From: Coccinella septempunctata | Lineage: Eukaryota; Arthropoda; Insecta; Coleoptera; Coccinellidae | Direction of reading: 5' to 3' | Length of the DNA stretch: 64,000 bases | Assembly (NCBI RefSeq): GCF_907165205.1 | Contig: NC_058189.1 | Location: 49,316,270 to 49,380,269, forward strand | Made by a program: the position numbers and the translations under genes | The notes under the pieces: model-generated | Databases searched by the model: none | What the model saw: the letters and a program-made list of their open reading frames with translations, nothing else | Told to the model about the DNA's origin: nothing | Shown: positions 38,637 through 50,800 of the stretch, piece by piece | Numbering within the stretch: the first letter of the stretch is position 1 | How the letters are laid out: each line of letters opens with the position of its first letter

Positions 38637-38684
38637 CAGATCGTAACACTTGTCGATATTCAGATCGTAACACTTGTCGATATT
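38637..38684 (+). repeat. 24-bp tandem unit inside the ribozyme element (two copies)
   Basis: CAGATCGTAACACTTGTCGA plus TATT is present twice here, once in the copy at about 40030 and not at all in the left arm near 35757. Confidence 0.85.
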
Positions 38685-38934
38685 CATATCGTCGGATGGT
38701 ACGCATCTGAATTTATCCTTATTGTTCTTACCACTGTTCATCATATTATTATCAAATTTTCATCAAATTATATTAAGTAGTTTAAAATTTATTCCAGTAA
38801 GATGGATTTCCAGTGGCGTCATTTAGGAGGCCGTATGTCCAAAAAACACAATTTATTTGTTACACTCAACCTGTATTCGAGGTCCCTTGTTTTAAAGGCT
38901 TAAGGCAGAAATTCTCAAAAGACTGAAAAATATC

Positions 38935-39669
38935 GAATTATCAAATACTCACCCTTTATTGAAGAGGCTTTCGACTGCAATTTTCACCATACGTAGGATG
39001 AGGGAGGTTGCAGGCACGGACATATCTAGGTTGACCTATTACGCCACCTTCCACCAGACTGCTACATACGGCATTATATTATAGGGTCATAGTTCCGGAC
39101 TGATTGATGTACTCCTGAAACAAAAGGAAGCTGTCAGAGCCATTCTTGGAGTCCCAAGAATCATTTCATGCAGAGAGTTGTTTCGATCATTGGGTATACT
39201 CACCGTAACATCTGTGTATATATACTTAACTGTATAATGTATGTCCATGATACTAGAGCTAAATTCAGGAAAAATGATGACAATCATCACTATGGTACAC
39301 GGAACAGAAATGAACTTAGCATTGAGTATCATCGCCTCAAAAAAACACAGACTGGCACTAAATTTTGTGGTTAAATTTTATAATAGACTTTCATAAAAAA
39401 TGCGGATGCTTCCACGAAATAGGTTGCTGAAGAAGATTAAGGAAACGTTAATTGAAAACACTGTTTATAATTTCGAAGAATTCTGGAACATTAAGTTCGA
39501 TGAAACCGTGCTTACATATTTACATTTACATGTTGGACCTTTTGTATGTGTATTCAAATGTTTCTCGTCTTTTATATTTATATTTTATAGTGTTCTATTT
39601 TTGAACTTATTGTATTTTGACCTGCCATGTAATATATTTTGATGGTGAATAAATGATGATGATGATGAT
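38935..39669 (+). pseudogene. LINE C-terminal fragment ending in (TGA)n
   Basis: With frame breaks it reads RLSTAIFTIRRMREVAG, LKQKEAVRAILGVPRIISCR, ELFRSLGILTVTSVYIY, then ALNFVVKFYNRL, the C-terminal region of LINE ORF2 proteins. It ends in a GAATAAATGATGATGATGAT microsatellite tail (39648-39669). Confidence 0.75.
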
Positions 39670-39833
39670 AGCGGGACATATCTTTTTCCATATGGTCAAA
39701 CATCCACAACGATGAAATTGGCCTAAGGCTAATTCCATATAAAAGAGCGGCAGCCCACCAAAAACCAACATAATGGTGTAAGGTATCAGAAAAGCACCTG
39801 GATAAAATCAGTTGGTCATATTGGGTGGCGCTC

Positions 39834-40085
39834 TGGGTAAATATTACCCAGTAGAACATGCCGACGTTGAATAAAGTTCCATCAATTCCAAACGTTCTAC
39901 ACCGTAGAAAAATGCTATGTTGCTTTGATGGGGCCAAATGAGGCCGAAACCATGGTCAGCATCTGCTATTCTTCGGTGGAGCGTACTCCATTTGGGGCCT
40001 TGACGATGGCAAATTGGCTAGTTCAATTCAGATCGTAACACTTGTCGATATTCATATCGTCGGGTGGTATGCATCTGAATTTATC
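39834..40085 (+). mobile_element. Second copy (single arm) of the hammerhead-ribozyme element
   Basis: This copy matches the right arm from GGGTAAATATTACCC to CATCTGAATTTATC. Only one arm is present. It holds one unit of the 24-bp CAGATCGTAACACTTGTCGA block. The 165 bp before it do not clearly match the other copy. Confidence 0.75.
39895..39987 (+). pseudogene. Degenerate hammerhead ribozyme
   Basis: This is the same fold as 38504-38589, but the core reads TTGATGGG instead of CTGATGAG: C3 is changed to T and A9 to G, both essential. The distal stem also has a mismatch (CTACACCG). It should not cleave. Confidence 0.75.
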
Positions 40086-40089
40086 CTCA

Positions 40090-41165
40090 TTATTTTATTC
40101 ATTGCCTCCCCGTTTAGGCGTGATCATTATTCATTAATATTTACTATTTTGTAGAAAAGTGCTCCAACAGGTCAAATTTATTTCAAACTACGCATGTTTT
40201 CATGTATAAATGAGGAGTTTGTCATGCACCCCCTACGAGGGGTGGAGGAAAGTTGAGTTTTTTAAATGACAACTCTAAATTTTTGTGACGGGAATTGATA
40301 GATTTCTTGTTGATGTGGATGATTTGGTCATTGGTGGGTTTTTTATCGACCCTTATTTTAGGGATGAAATTTTTGAACTGATTGAATACTAATTATTACT
40401 GATTTATGTTTTTAGAGATTAAATATTTCATCGAAAGCACGCATTTTTATATAGTAGTAATTAATGAATCATCCGAAATAAGAATCACAATTAGATAAAG
40501 AAATATATACTCATGAACATGTAATTTGAACCTTTTTTCATGTTTCATCAATTACTTGAAGAGTATGTCATATCGACCTCAAAATACCTACGTAAAAATT
40601 AGAATTCAAGTTTAACCATTTGATACCTAATAAGAAAAGTGTTGACCAAATCCATTAAAATTATAAATGGTTATTTTGTAAGCTGTATGTATGAGTTTTT
40701 TCAATTTTTGCATAAATTTACATTCATTATTTTGACGCACCTTCATTTATTACGTATGCCTTTAATGGTAATTTTTTTACATATAGCGTATAGAATAACC
40801 CCTAATATCTAAATGTTCTAGTTCTAGGTACTGGAAATGAAACTACTTCAAACAATGATACATTCGAAATAAGGGTAGTGAAGTTGTCTAATTAGTGTTA
40901 GTACATAGCTATACACGAGTCACTAGGTAGTTGGGACCACAGTATAGATGGTGTCTATGCTGTGGTTGGGAGTAATGCAATCTCTAGAGTAAGTTTATAG
41001 GTCTCTATAATCTTTGCAGGTGAGTTTTGGATCATACAAATCGAAGAATGTAACTTAACGAACAATATTGTAATGAACAATATTGTAATGAAAAAAGTGG
41101 GATGAAAAATGTAGGTATACTTGATAGTATGAGTTTGATACCGAAAAGATTTCTGAAGATATTCT
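40090..41165. other. No recognisable gene
   Basis: AT-rich intergenic sequence before flotillin-1. A small hairpin (GACCACAGTATAGA/TCTATGCTGTGGTT) lies near 40938-40970. Confidence 0.45.
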
Positions 41166-41167
41166 AA

Positions 41168-41326
41168 CGTGCGTTCAAAAAAATCTTTAAATAGGCCCTG
41201 TGGAACTTTGAAGGTTGATAAGTGACTCGTTTATGCACTGAATAACAACCTTCAAGATATTAGCTACTAGATTTATTAGATATTGTACTATACTTGACGA
41301 CGAATTTTTTGGAACATACGTTATAT
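41168..41326. mobile_element. Hairpin MITE, TIR ACGTNCGTTCAAAAAAAT
   Basis: Left CGTGCGTTCAAAAAAATC and right GACGAATTTTTTGGAACATA are inverted, with TTTGAAGGTTGATAAGTG inside. The same family is at 44029-44231. Confidence 0.65.
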
Positions 41327-41417
41327 AAAGAGTATCACTCAATGGTGTGATTAGTTTGTCTATGTGTATAATGGTTATATCTCTGTTGATACCAGAGGTA
41401 TATCTCTAGCAAAGATT

Positions 41418-41491
41418 ATAGAGTTACTTAACTCTATAATCTTTGATCTCTGGTTGATACACAGCCATTGAACTAAAGAACTTTAGTTCAA
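41418..41491. repeat. Hairpin and perfect palindrome upstream of flotillin-1
   Basis: AAAGATTATAGAGTT/AACTCTATAATCTTT forms a 15-bp stem; just after it TTGAACTAAAG-AA-CTTTAGTTCAA (41468-41491) is a perfect 24-bp inverted repeat. Both are within 400 bp of the flotillin start codon. Confidence 0.85.
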
Positions 41492-41713
41492 TGTACACAG
41501 CCCACTGAGAGACGGGCGACTATGGTGAGGGCGAGGGCTCTGGCTGAGTTGACACAAGAAGCGCCAGATAAGCTGCAACCATGAATACTTTGAAGTACAT
41601 ATATGCGCAGGTCATTCAATAAGGGGATAAGGGCGTCTATTTTTTCTCTTTCTAACATAGACAACTGTCTCAGCTTTCTGTTTACAATTGGCGTTTTAGT
41701 CAATTGATGGGCA

Positions 41714-41818
41714 TATGACGTAATAATTATGTTTTGATGTTAGTCGACTTATGAGAACATGAGCTCGTGCTAGTTATTTTATTCATTCGCTGTGAAAACT
41801 CCCAAACATTCATCAAAA
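41714..41818 (+). promoter_or_regulatory. Putative flotillin-1 core promoter and 5' UTR
   Basis: TCATTC at 41783-41788 fits the arthropod initiator TCAKTY and would give a 5' UTR of about 34 nt. An ATF/CREB-like TGACGTAA lies at 41716-41723, about 70 bp upstream of it. No TATA box sits at the expected distance. A 5' UTR intron further upstream cannot be excluded. Confidence 0.35.
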
Positions 41819-41870
41819 ATGACTTGGGGATTTGTAACTTGTGGTCCGAATGAAGCTCTTGTTATTTCAG
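41819..41870 (+). CDS. Flo1: Flotillin-1 coding exon 1
   Basis: Encodes residues 1-17 and the first base of codon 18 (MTWGFVTCGPNEALVIS). The start ATG is preceded by CATCAAAA, a good insect initiation context, and no earlier in-frame ATG gives flotillin-like sequence. The donor is GTTAGT at 41871. Confidence 0.95.
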
Positions 41871-44800
41871 GTTAGTCAATAGAGAATTTTCATTGATCAG
41901 GAAAGAAATTTAAATCATTGAACTATATTCACTTTAATGAATTCATTCACTTTATCGTTCACATTATTAGGATTATGAAGTTCCAATTCTAAATTTTTAC
42001 ACTTCATTTTGTTATGTTGCTCGAATTTTTATATTATTCAGTTTCTACATTTTCTCATCAAAACATATTTTTGATCTATATCAACTAAGTTATATTTGAT
42101 CATAGAAGTTGTGAAGTTCTAGTTCATGTTATCTTTGCAACCCTAATACAGAGTCAAGAATCAATGAGGCTTCCACCACTTCCTGACGTTTTATTCTTTA
42201 ATGTTGAACAAATTGGTGGATGCGATAGTACAATCATTGATTATATAAGTACATTTCAGCAAACTTCACAACATATTTGTACAGTTTCGAATGGTTCTCG
42301 CCTTCATGTTCTCCAAAGGGAATCCTGTGAAGTTAGAAAGCTGGTGGTAACAGAAACTTTCCACCAGAGTATATATGGTGGATGCGCAGCAAAAACCCCC
42401 AAATAAATTTTATAGTGCCTCGAAAAAGTTTTTTGCACCGACCGGCGACCTACTAGAGCGAATTGTAATCAAAAGATTGCTAATAAAAATTTACCTTTTC
42501 CGGCGTTTTCCGGAAAAAACTCGTAATGAAGGAAATATCCGACTAGTTTGTTTCATCTCCTGTCCCGGAGAACGTGAAATATTGAGGGAATCGCACTTCA
42601 AACTGTTTTATCTTCATTTACAATAAAAATTTGAAAAATATCAGGAAATCTTCAAATCAATGGCAAAATATAGTCGGCATCCAATATCCGGTGGAACCAA
42701 TTTTTAGATAAGAAATATTATCTTCTATGTCCAAGAAAATATTTCATGGACACAAGGTAAATTTTAAGCATAGTTTGTGGAGTATAATAGCATATAAGTA
42801 CGTCGGCGTGTATTTCCAAGGTCGATGCTGCGAGCCTATCCTAAATTAACGAATTAACCTAATTGTCTCAGAAATCAATTGCCTCACTGAGCTGCGAGAG
42901 TGATACATATTCTGATATTGTATTAATCGAAAACTTACCATTTATACTTAAAGTTTTAACAGTGAGTAGGTATATGAGCGTTTTATGCATCTTATACTAA
43001 AACTGTTTGTCTTAGATTCGACTCACTCCAGTTTATAATAATATACCTGATTTTATTTAATTTATCTTTATAAATGATAGTAATTACTATAATTTATATT
43101 ACTGCATGTTAACATGCAGTGGATATCGAAATATTTTTGCTTATTTGGAAAAAGAAGATTCGCGAACCCATTGAGTATACGGCGTGAGTCTTTGACTCGT
43201 ACAAATATTTCAACATTAAATTCTGGGAGTTGCATTCGGTCAAAGTGTCGAATTTTTCGAATTCCACAGATATTTTTTATTTTTGAACAAATTACGAGAA
43301 ATTTCACTTCTGGCATATGGCAATTTAGGAAAGTCAATTACCGAGAAGTCGAGTTCTACCTACCGTATAAAAAAGTCGTCAAGCTTTTTTCGTTTCGTAC
43401 AATTCTAAGCAAATTGAAGTACCTACACAAATTCGAGACTCACCTTGAAGTTTGTATACAAGTCAGATCTTCTTATCTGATATTAAATCATCGGGCATAA
43501 TGATAGAGTAAAGAAATTTGGATTGAAAAGCATTCAATATAAATTTTGCTATTTCAATAAACAGCATTGTAAGCTTCGTAGAATTCTTAGATAGTTCGGA
43601 TGATTTCTGTATCATGACCGGCGAAGCCATACTGGAATTTTAGTCTGAAAGAATTTGGCCAGGCTAAGCTAGGACTGATAAAAAATTTTATTGCAGGATG
43701 CTGCTATGCAAAACCTCTACTTGTTCCAGGAGGAAGGGCTTTTATTTGGCCGGCGGTCCAACAAATCCAGAGGTTAATTTTCCAACTCATAATTTAAAAA
43801 AAAATCCTATTTCTTTATTGACATGCAATAAATTGAATCATTCTTCCTAAATCAATGCATCTTTTTCAGAATTTCTTTGAATACTATGACATTAATAGTG
43901 GACAGCCCTACAGTGTACACTAGCCAAGGGGTACCAATTTCAGTAACCGGAATAGCACAGGTAATGAAAACCACAGAAATTTGGGATTATGGAAAATACG
44001 TAACGTATATTAATCAACGAGCATAACTTGCGTTCAGAAAAATTCATCGTCGAATAGGCTGTGAAATATCGATGGTTGATAATCAGTGCTTGAACGTGAA
44101 GCTTAGCTTCTAAATAACATCTCTTCGAATAATGTGGTTGTACAAGCTAAGCGATACGTTTAAGCACAAAATATCAACCTTCAAAATTTCACAGCCCACT
44201 TTTGACGACGAATTTTTTTGGACGTACGTTCCCAATAAATTGGCGTAAGCTTAGGGTAGATAGAGTACACTGAGGTGAGTCAGAATATAACCTAGATTTA
44301 AAGGGTCTATATCTCTTTATAATCAAGATACAGAGGGTTTTATTGATTTGGCTAATTTCTTTAAATTACCCTCAAATTTCGGGCCAGCCTATATGTTAAT
44401 TTTGATGATATTTGGTACGTTTATTTTCTGCAACAAATAATTCATACTGGCATAGCAACTGAATTTTTTTTCAGGTCCGGCCTGATAGATCAGATTGAAT
44501 AAAAAATACCCAGTATATCAAAATTCCTTGTATTCGATACGATTTTCGAGAAGAGGAGAGAACTGAAAGGAACAAGGTATTTGGGGTACTTCCGCATGCG
44601 ATTTTAATATTCAATAAACCTAGTCAAATCTGAATTTTCGGACAACACAGTAACTAAAATTTTATGAAACACAATATGTTATTAGGTATTTAGTAATTTT
44701 CCTAATTTTAATTGAATTTCAGCCTCCCATCAAGCCCTTATTTTTTGGGCCACAAACTTGAAACACAAGAAATTAACAGATTTGTATTTGGATTGATCTG

Positions 44801-47800
44801 ATAATTTCGAGTAATTTCACCACTGAAAATGATAACATTTATTTATTAATATCAGACCTCTGCTTCCGTAGTGCTTCAAGTTTGTGACCCAAAAAATTCA
44901 ATTAAATTGGTAAAATTAATTAATACGTATTAATCCTAGTCAAATCTGAATTCTCCAAAATAGGTACCGATTGAAATTTAATTTTTATTTGAGATTTTAT
45001 AGTTACTGTGTTGTCTTAAAATTCACATTTGACTAGGATTATTGAGTTAAAATCGCATGCGGAAGTTCGTGAAATACCTTGTTTCCTTTAGTTTTCTCTC
45101 CTTTTTTCGAATATCTTATCAATTTTGAGAAATTTTGATATACATACAGGTTTTTTTTTATAGCAACTTATTCATTAATTTTTTCTAGGCCGGAACTGAA
45201 AAAAATTCAGTTACTATGACAGTATGAACTAGTTGTTGCGGAGAATAAAACACCAAATATCATCAAAATATATGGGGTGGTTCGAAAGTTATGAGCAATG
45301 GAAGTAATTGACACAATCAATTAAACACTCTGTATCTCGATTATAAAGAGCAATACAGCAAAATCCCTATGTTCAGAGCCTCTGACATGTGGTTGGACCA
45401 TGACACCATGAAGTTGGATAGACCAGTGAATAATGGCTCGTATATCACAAGTGATCTAAGCTTAAGTGAACGGATATATTATGCTTTATGCATTTCTCGT
45501 GGATGAAGTCTAACAAGCACGAAATTATACTTATTTTTCACGGCGGCAGCAAGAGCTAAAACGAATGCAATTTTCCCCTGTGTTTCTTATAATAGTTATG
45601 ATATTTGTTCTCTAATCAAGATCGGAAACGATTCCCACCATTTCAGGTTAAAATACAAGGCCAAAACGAAGAAATGCTTCTTGCGGCATGCGAGCAGTTT
45701 CTTGGAAAACCAGAGTCAGAAATTCAGCACATTGCCCTCGTGACCCTCGAAGGACACCAGAGAGCAATAATGGGTTCTATGACAGTCGAGGAGATTTATA
45801 AAGATCGCAAAAAGTTCAGTAAGCAGGTCTTCGAGGTAGCTTCATCTGATCTCGTTAATATGGGAATAACTGTTGTATCATACACCCTGAAAGATATAAG
45901 AGACGAAGAAGTAAGTAATGGCACAACTGAGAGAATCTTTCATATTTTGCGTCCTTGTAATTTTAGTCCAAAACCAGATCTTGTGCGGGGTGTTTTGATC
46001 AGATGGAAGAACTGCTCAAAATCAACCGTTTCACCAAAAATCACCTACGCAAACTTTTAAAACCTTAGATTGTTTCTGATCTTATTATCGGAAAGCCATG
46101 AGATTCATGAGAAACATCTCGTGATAACTGAACAACTGAAGCAACTAGGTAGTTTCGTTCGGTTTTTCAAGAGGAATGAAAAGTCCCAAGAAGATAAAGC
46201 AAAGGAGGTGCAATTCAGTTCGAAGCCGATTGGAAGGGTGATGACGTAGAAGGTGGAACAGTCAGCTCACTCTGACAGAACTTCGTACCCAGCAGCGTAA
46301 CATAGAAAATGGGCGAAGTTATAAAGAAGATAATTTAAAATAACGTCAACTTTTGTGCGTTGTTTATGTAAACACTACGTCATTAGAAGTGCTGAATTTA
46401 CTTTCACGAGTTTGTCGAAGTAGTAGATGAGAATAAAATGACTTAAATTCATAGCACGACACCCTCTAATTTTACCAGAGTACTTTCAGATCTCCTATTG
46501 CACCACCCTTGCTATATCTTCTTGGAATGCCCGTATTTTTCTCTTGGATGTTTTTTTTTATGGAATAAACATTTCGATACGTGACAGAAAAGGGACAGCA
46601 GTGGAAAAAATATTTGAATATAATTTCAAAATCTCACCAACAAAATTGGTCTCAGTTATTCATAAAAGTTGTCTCCATTAATTTGGTTTCCGCAAAGTCT
46701 TACCTGAATGGGTGAAAGGTGGTAGCAATAATAGTACTTTGACAAACCTTTTAGTTTTTCAGTCCCGTACTGGAAATGTAGCAACCATTTTGAATATTTT
46801 ATATAGGCGATTTTGGGTCAATGATTTATTTTGGAAGAGTTCTACCCTCTGTCAAAAAAGAATCACCTTTAAAAGCACCCTGTATAATTTGTTAGTAAGC
46901 AATTAAAAATCCATAATCGAAATAGTATAAAAGAGTCTAGATTCCTATCTAATATATAATAATTCTACTTTCGGTCTGGTATAATTAGAGGTTCTATCGA
47001 AAATCTTTCACGATTTTCAAAAAACCTCTCTCTATAATGAATGTTCATCGATTTTAATTTCACAATTTTTCTGTTTTATTTGCTACAAAGGGTGCCAAGG
47101 TATGTTGATCGTTTTTTTTTCTGTAGCTCAATTTTTGAATCTATTTGGACCTAGGAAAACTTCCATTTTATGTTATACCGATTTATAATCCGTTATGGAA
47201 AAAATGATCGATGATGTTTTCAAACATGCCTCTTCTAGATCCAGATCAGATTAGAAACGCACGTTTTGATTTTGATATCACAAATAATGGGGTGTTATTT
47301 GATGCATAGCTTGAGCTTCTTATGTTTTTTTGCCTTCATAACTGAATAATGAACTATCTCAAACTTTCCTACCTTTGCAGGGCTACTTGAAGAGTTTAGG
47401 TATGGCAAGAACGGCGGAAGTTAAAAGGGATGCCAGAATAGGAGAAGCAGAAGCGAGAGCTGACGCCACTATCAAAGAAGCTATTGCCGAGGAACAGAGA
47501 ATGGCTTCGGTTTTCCTTAACGATACGGAAATAGCAAAAGCCAGGAGAGATTTCGAATTGAAAAAAGCCGCCTACGACGTCGAAGTTCAAACTAAAAATG
47601 CCGAAGCCGAAATGGCCTATGAGTTACAAGCAGCAAAAACTAAACAAAGGTAATCGCTAAAAATAATAATAATCGAAATAAAACAAGATTTTTTTTCAAA
47701 AGCAGTTTATGCATCCGATGTGAGTGTGGTGCTCGATTTAGATCGTAGCGTGCGTTGATTTTCCTTTCAATGAATGTTAATAATAATAATAATAACTGTC

Positions 47801-50800
47801 ATTTATTGACCACAGTCAAAGGCCATCGACCAAAGTCCTTCAGCCTTGTACATTTAGATACATCGATGTAGCAAAAAAAAAAAAAAGGTTATGAATTCAG
47901 ATACATAGTATCTGAAATTCTGAATCAATTCCGTCTGACTGTCACAATTGAAGAATTATTAATTCGATTAAAAAAAAAAATGTTATGAATTCAGATACAT
48001 AGTATCTGAAATTCTGAATCAATTCCGTTTCTACTGACTGTCACAATTGAAGAATTATTAATTCGATTAAAAATAATATTAGTAAATGTAGTATACCACC
48101 GTCTAAATATCAGAAACAGTACCTAGTAAAATAAGGATAAGTAATTTCTTCATGACCAATTTCTTCCTAAATTTTTCCCAAAGTATTAATGTTTTTTAGC
48201 CAAATGCAACAAAGCAAATTACATAACAAACAGTACAGCCGATCTTGAGTTATGAATGGTATAACTAATAAAACTTTTTTTATTCATACAGGGTGAATCT
48301 TTTACTCGTACATATATTTCAACATTAGATTTTTGGGGTAAAAAAATACACTTTATACTTTTTTCCGAATCAGCTCGGTTAAAAGATACAGGCTGTTGAA
48401 AAACCATAGAAAAATGTTATTTTCAGTTCTCACAAAACGGTTTTATCGAATGAAATAAATTTCGGAATATATTTTTCAATATTTGATGAATCTTTTTCGA
48501 ACGGAAGATATCACCCACGTCTTTCTCATTAGGACCATTACGTACCATAAAAATACCAAAAACTCAAAGAACCCAACTCTTGAAACTAAGTTTGTAAAAT
48601 AAAAGTATTCTTCATATTTTCTCGTATAATGCGCCTTTTTCTAGTAGTTTGATGTTCAAAAATCAAAAAATATCTGTGAAATTTAAAAATTGGGTACTTT
48701 GGCTGAAAACCACTCTGTTCAAAAGAATCCACAGATGTATATATAGTGTCAGAGATTAAGCTATTATGAAGGTAATTTTCTTTTTCTAGGGGACACAGCT
48801 CATTATGGAAATTTAAAAAGGCTAATTCTTTTTATCAGGGCCAAATCGGAAAAATGGTATAGGAAAAAGTGTTTCTTTTGACCTCAAGAATCTATTTTTA
48901 CGAGTCAAAGACTCGTCGAATATAATGAACTTCTTTTTACAGAATTAAAGAAGAGCAGATGCAAATTCAGGTGGTCGAGAGGACACAACAAATCAATGTT
49001 CAGGAACAAGAAATCGCCAGGAGGGAAAGGGAACTGGAAGCTACAATCAGACGACCAGCCGAAGCCGAGAAATTCAGGCTAGAAAAGTTGGCGGAAGCAA
49101 ATCATAAGAAGGTCCTACTTGAAGCTGAAGCTGAGGCTGAAGCAGTACGACTGAGAGGAGAAGCTGAAGCTGAAGCCATTGAGGCTAAAGCGTTGGCGGA
49201 AGCAGAGCAAATGGCTAAAAAAGCAGAAGCATGGAAGGAATACAAAGAAGCTGCTATGATAGACATGTTCTTGGACGTTCTACCAAAAGTGAGTCAAAAT
49301 GAACCGATTTTATATTTGTGCTTGAAATTGATTTATGGCCGTATACTCCGTTTCATTAAACGAAGATTAAGCTTTTATTAAATAATGTTCAACCATGGAA
49401 TCTCTATGAAAAAAAAACGTTTAATGAATTAATCTCGTTTAATGAAACGGTGCATACGGCCATAAATTATACGGCATGAGTGAAAAGTAACGCACAAAAG
49501 TGATAGTGAGTTGCATTCTCTATGGTAGTTGAGTTTTTTCAAATGACAACCCTAAAGCCAATTCACAATGATGTTAATGGTTATGGTAATGTTAACGGTG
49601 AGCTACAATGTAAACGTTAAACATTACGCTCGACATTAACATTGATGTGAACAGTATCGTAGTAGCTCTATCATTTATTATTATTTAAACGTTTACATTG
49701 TAGCTCACCGTTAACATTACCATAACCATTAACATCATTGTGAATTGGCAGTTAGGGTTGTAACTGCCATAACCCTAACTGCCAATTCACAATGATATTA
49801 ATGGTTATGGTAATGTTAACGTTGAGCTACACCGTTTGATAAAGATAAATATTTCTTGAATTTATTACTATTCAAGCGTTAACATCGTAGCTCACTTTTA
49901 ACATTACCATTACCATTAACATCATTGTGAATTGGCAGAAACTGGGTGGAATTGATTAAATCCGAATTTTAACTTTTTGCATGCGTTATGAGATCGATCA
50001 CAAAAAAATTTTTCATTTATCACGTTGCCGTACTGATTAGCAAAGGCAAAGGCGGATACAGAGGGACACCTCCAAAATGAGGGTTATTCAAGAATCTTAT
50101 TACAATAAAATAACGTGATACGTGATACAGATTTTAGTTGATGCTCATCATTTTTATTCTCTCCAATAAATTCTTCACAAATTTCATCTTTCCCTAAAAA
50201 TACCACTTACTTTTATTTGCAAAAATTGTCGTAAGACCCGAGTGGGAGAAGTAAGAGGAGAAAATTGACTGATTTAGTAAATCACTATCTGTGAGCGAAC
50301 CGCTGCATATTGAGGGCCGTGAAAAATTCCAAACGAAATATGAATAACCGGAGCGTGCCTAGCAAATACTCTAGACCCGAAAGCCAGATCAAAAATAAGA
50401 AAAAAAAAATCAGAAATTCGAGATTTTTGACGTTTATCAAACGCAAACGTAATTAAAATTCTAAGTCAGTCGTCAATTTGACGAAACTGAGACTACCAAA
50501 GATATTAATATCTTTGGAGAATACTTGGAGTAGTGAGGTTAGCACCGATGACAGATCATTCGCGTACAGACCGTCTTATAGAGCAGGTGTTTTCGGATAA
50601 ACTTATCGCTGAGAAAATATGTTCGTAAAACGAACAAATACAATAATTCTTGATTTCAAATGCGTGAGGAAAAAACCGACTCCACTTTCGATACATCGAT
50701 GGATCAGAGAAAAATTCAAATTCAAGAATGAAGAAATTACTGCAATTCAATATGATTATGCACGAGCGAAAATTTATATCAAACTGATCACAGAGCAACT

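Larger units (their letters stand above)
35722..38717. mobile_element. Inverted-repeat element with hammerhead ribozymes, interrupted by a Jockey LINE
   Basis: Without the LINE the element is about 560 bp: a left arm (35722-35955), a loop of about 50 bp and a right arm (36007-36073 joined to 38508-38717). The arms are inverted copies with ends GATAAATTCAGATGCATACC. Each arm holds a hammerhead ribozyme, on the minus strand in the left arm and the plus strand in the right. There is no coding capacity. Hammerhead motifs of this kind are known in Penelope-like terminal repeats and in retrozymes. I see no RT or GIY-YIG partner here, so class assignment is open. Confidence 0.75.

Noticed and set aside
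42164..42626. Two overlapping frames in flotillin intron 1 as an extra gene or exon
   Set aside because: They are in different phases, match no flotillin sequence, and the known exon 1-exon 2 junction is complete without them.
45605..46060. Flotillin isoform extending exon 4 to 46060
   Set aside because: A perfect GTAAGT donor follows residue 161 and the added residues do not resemble flotillin; it is intron read-through.
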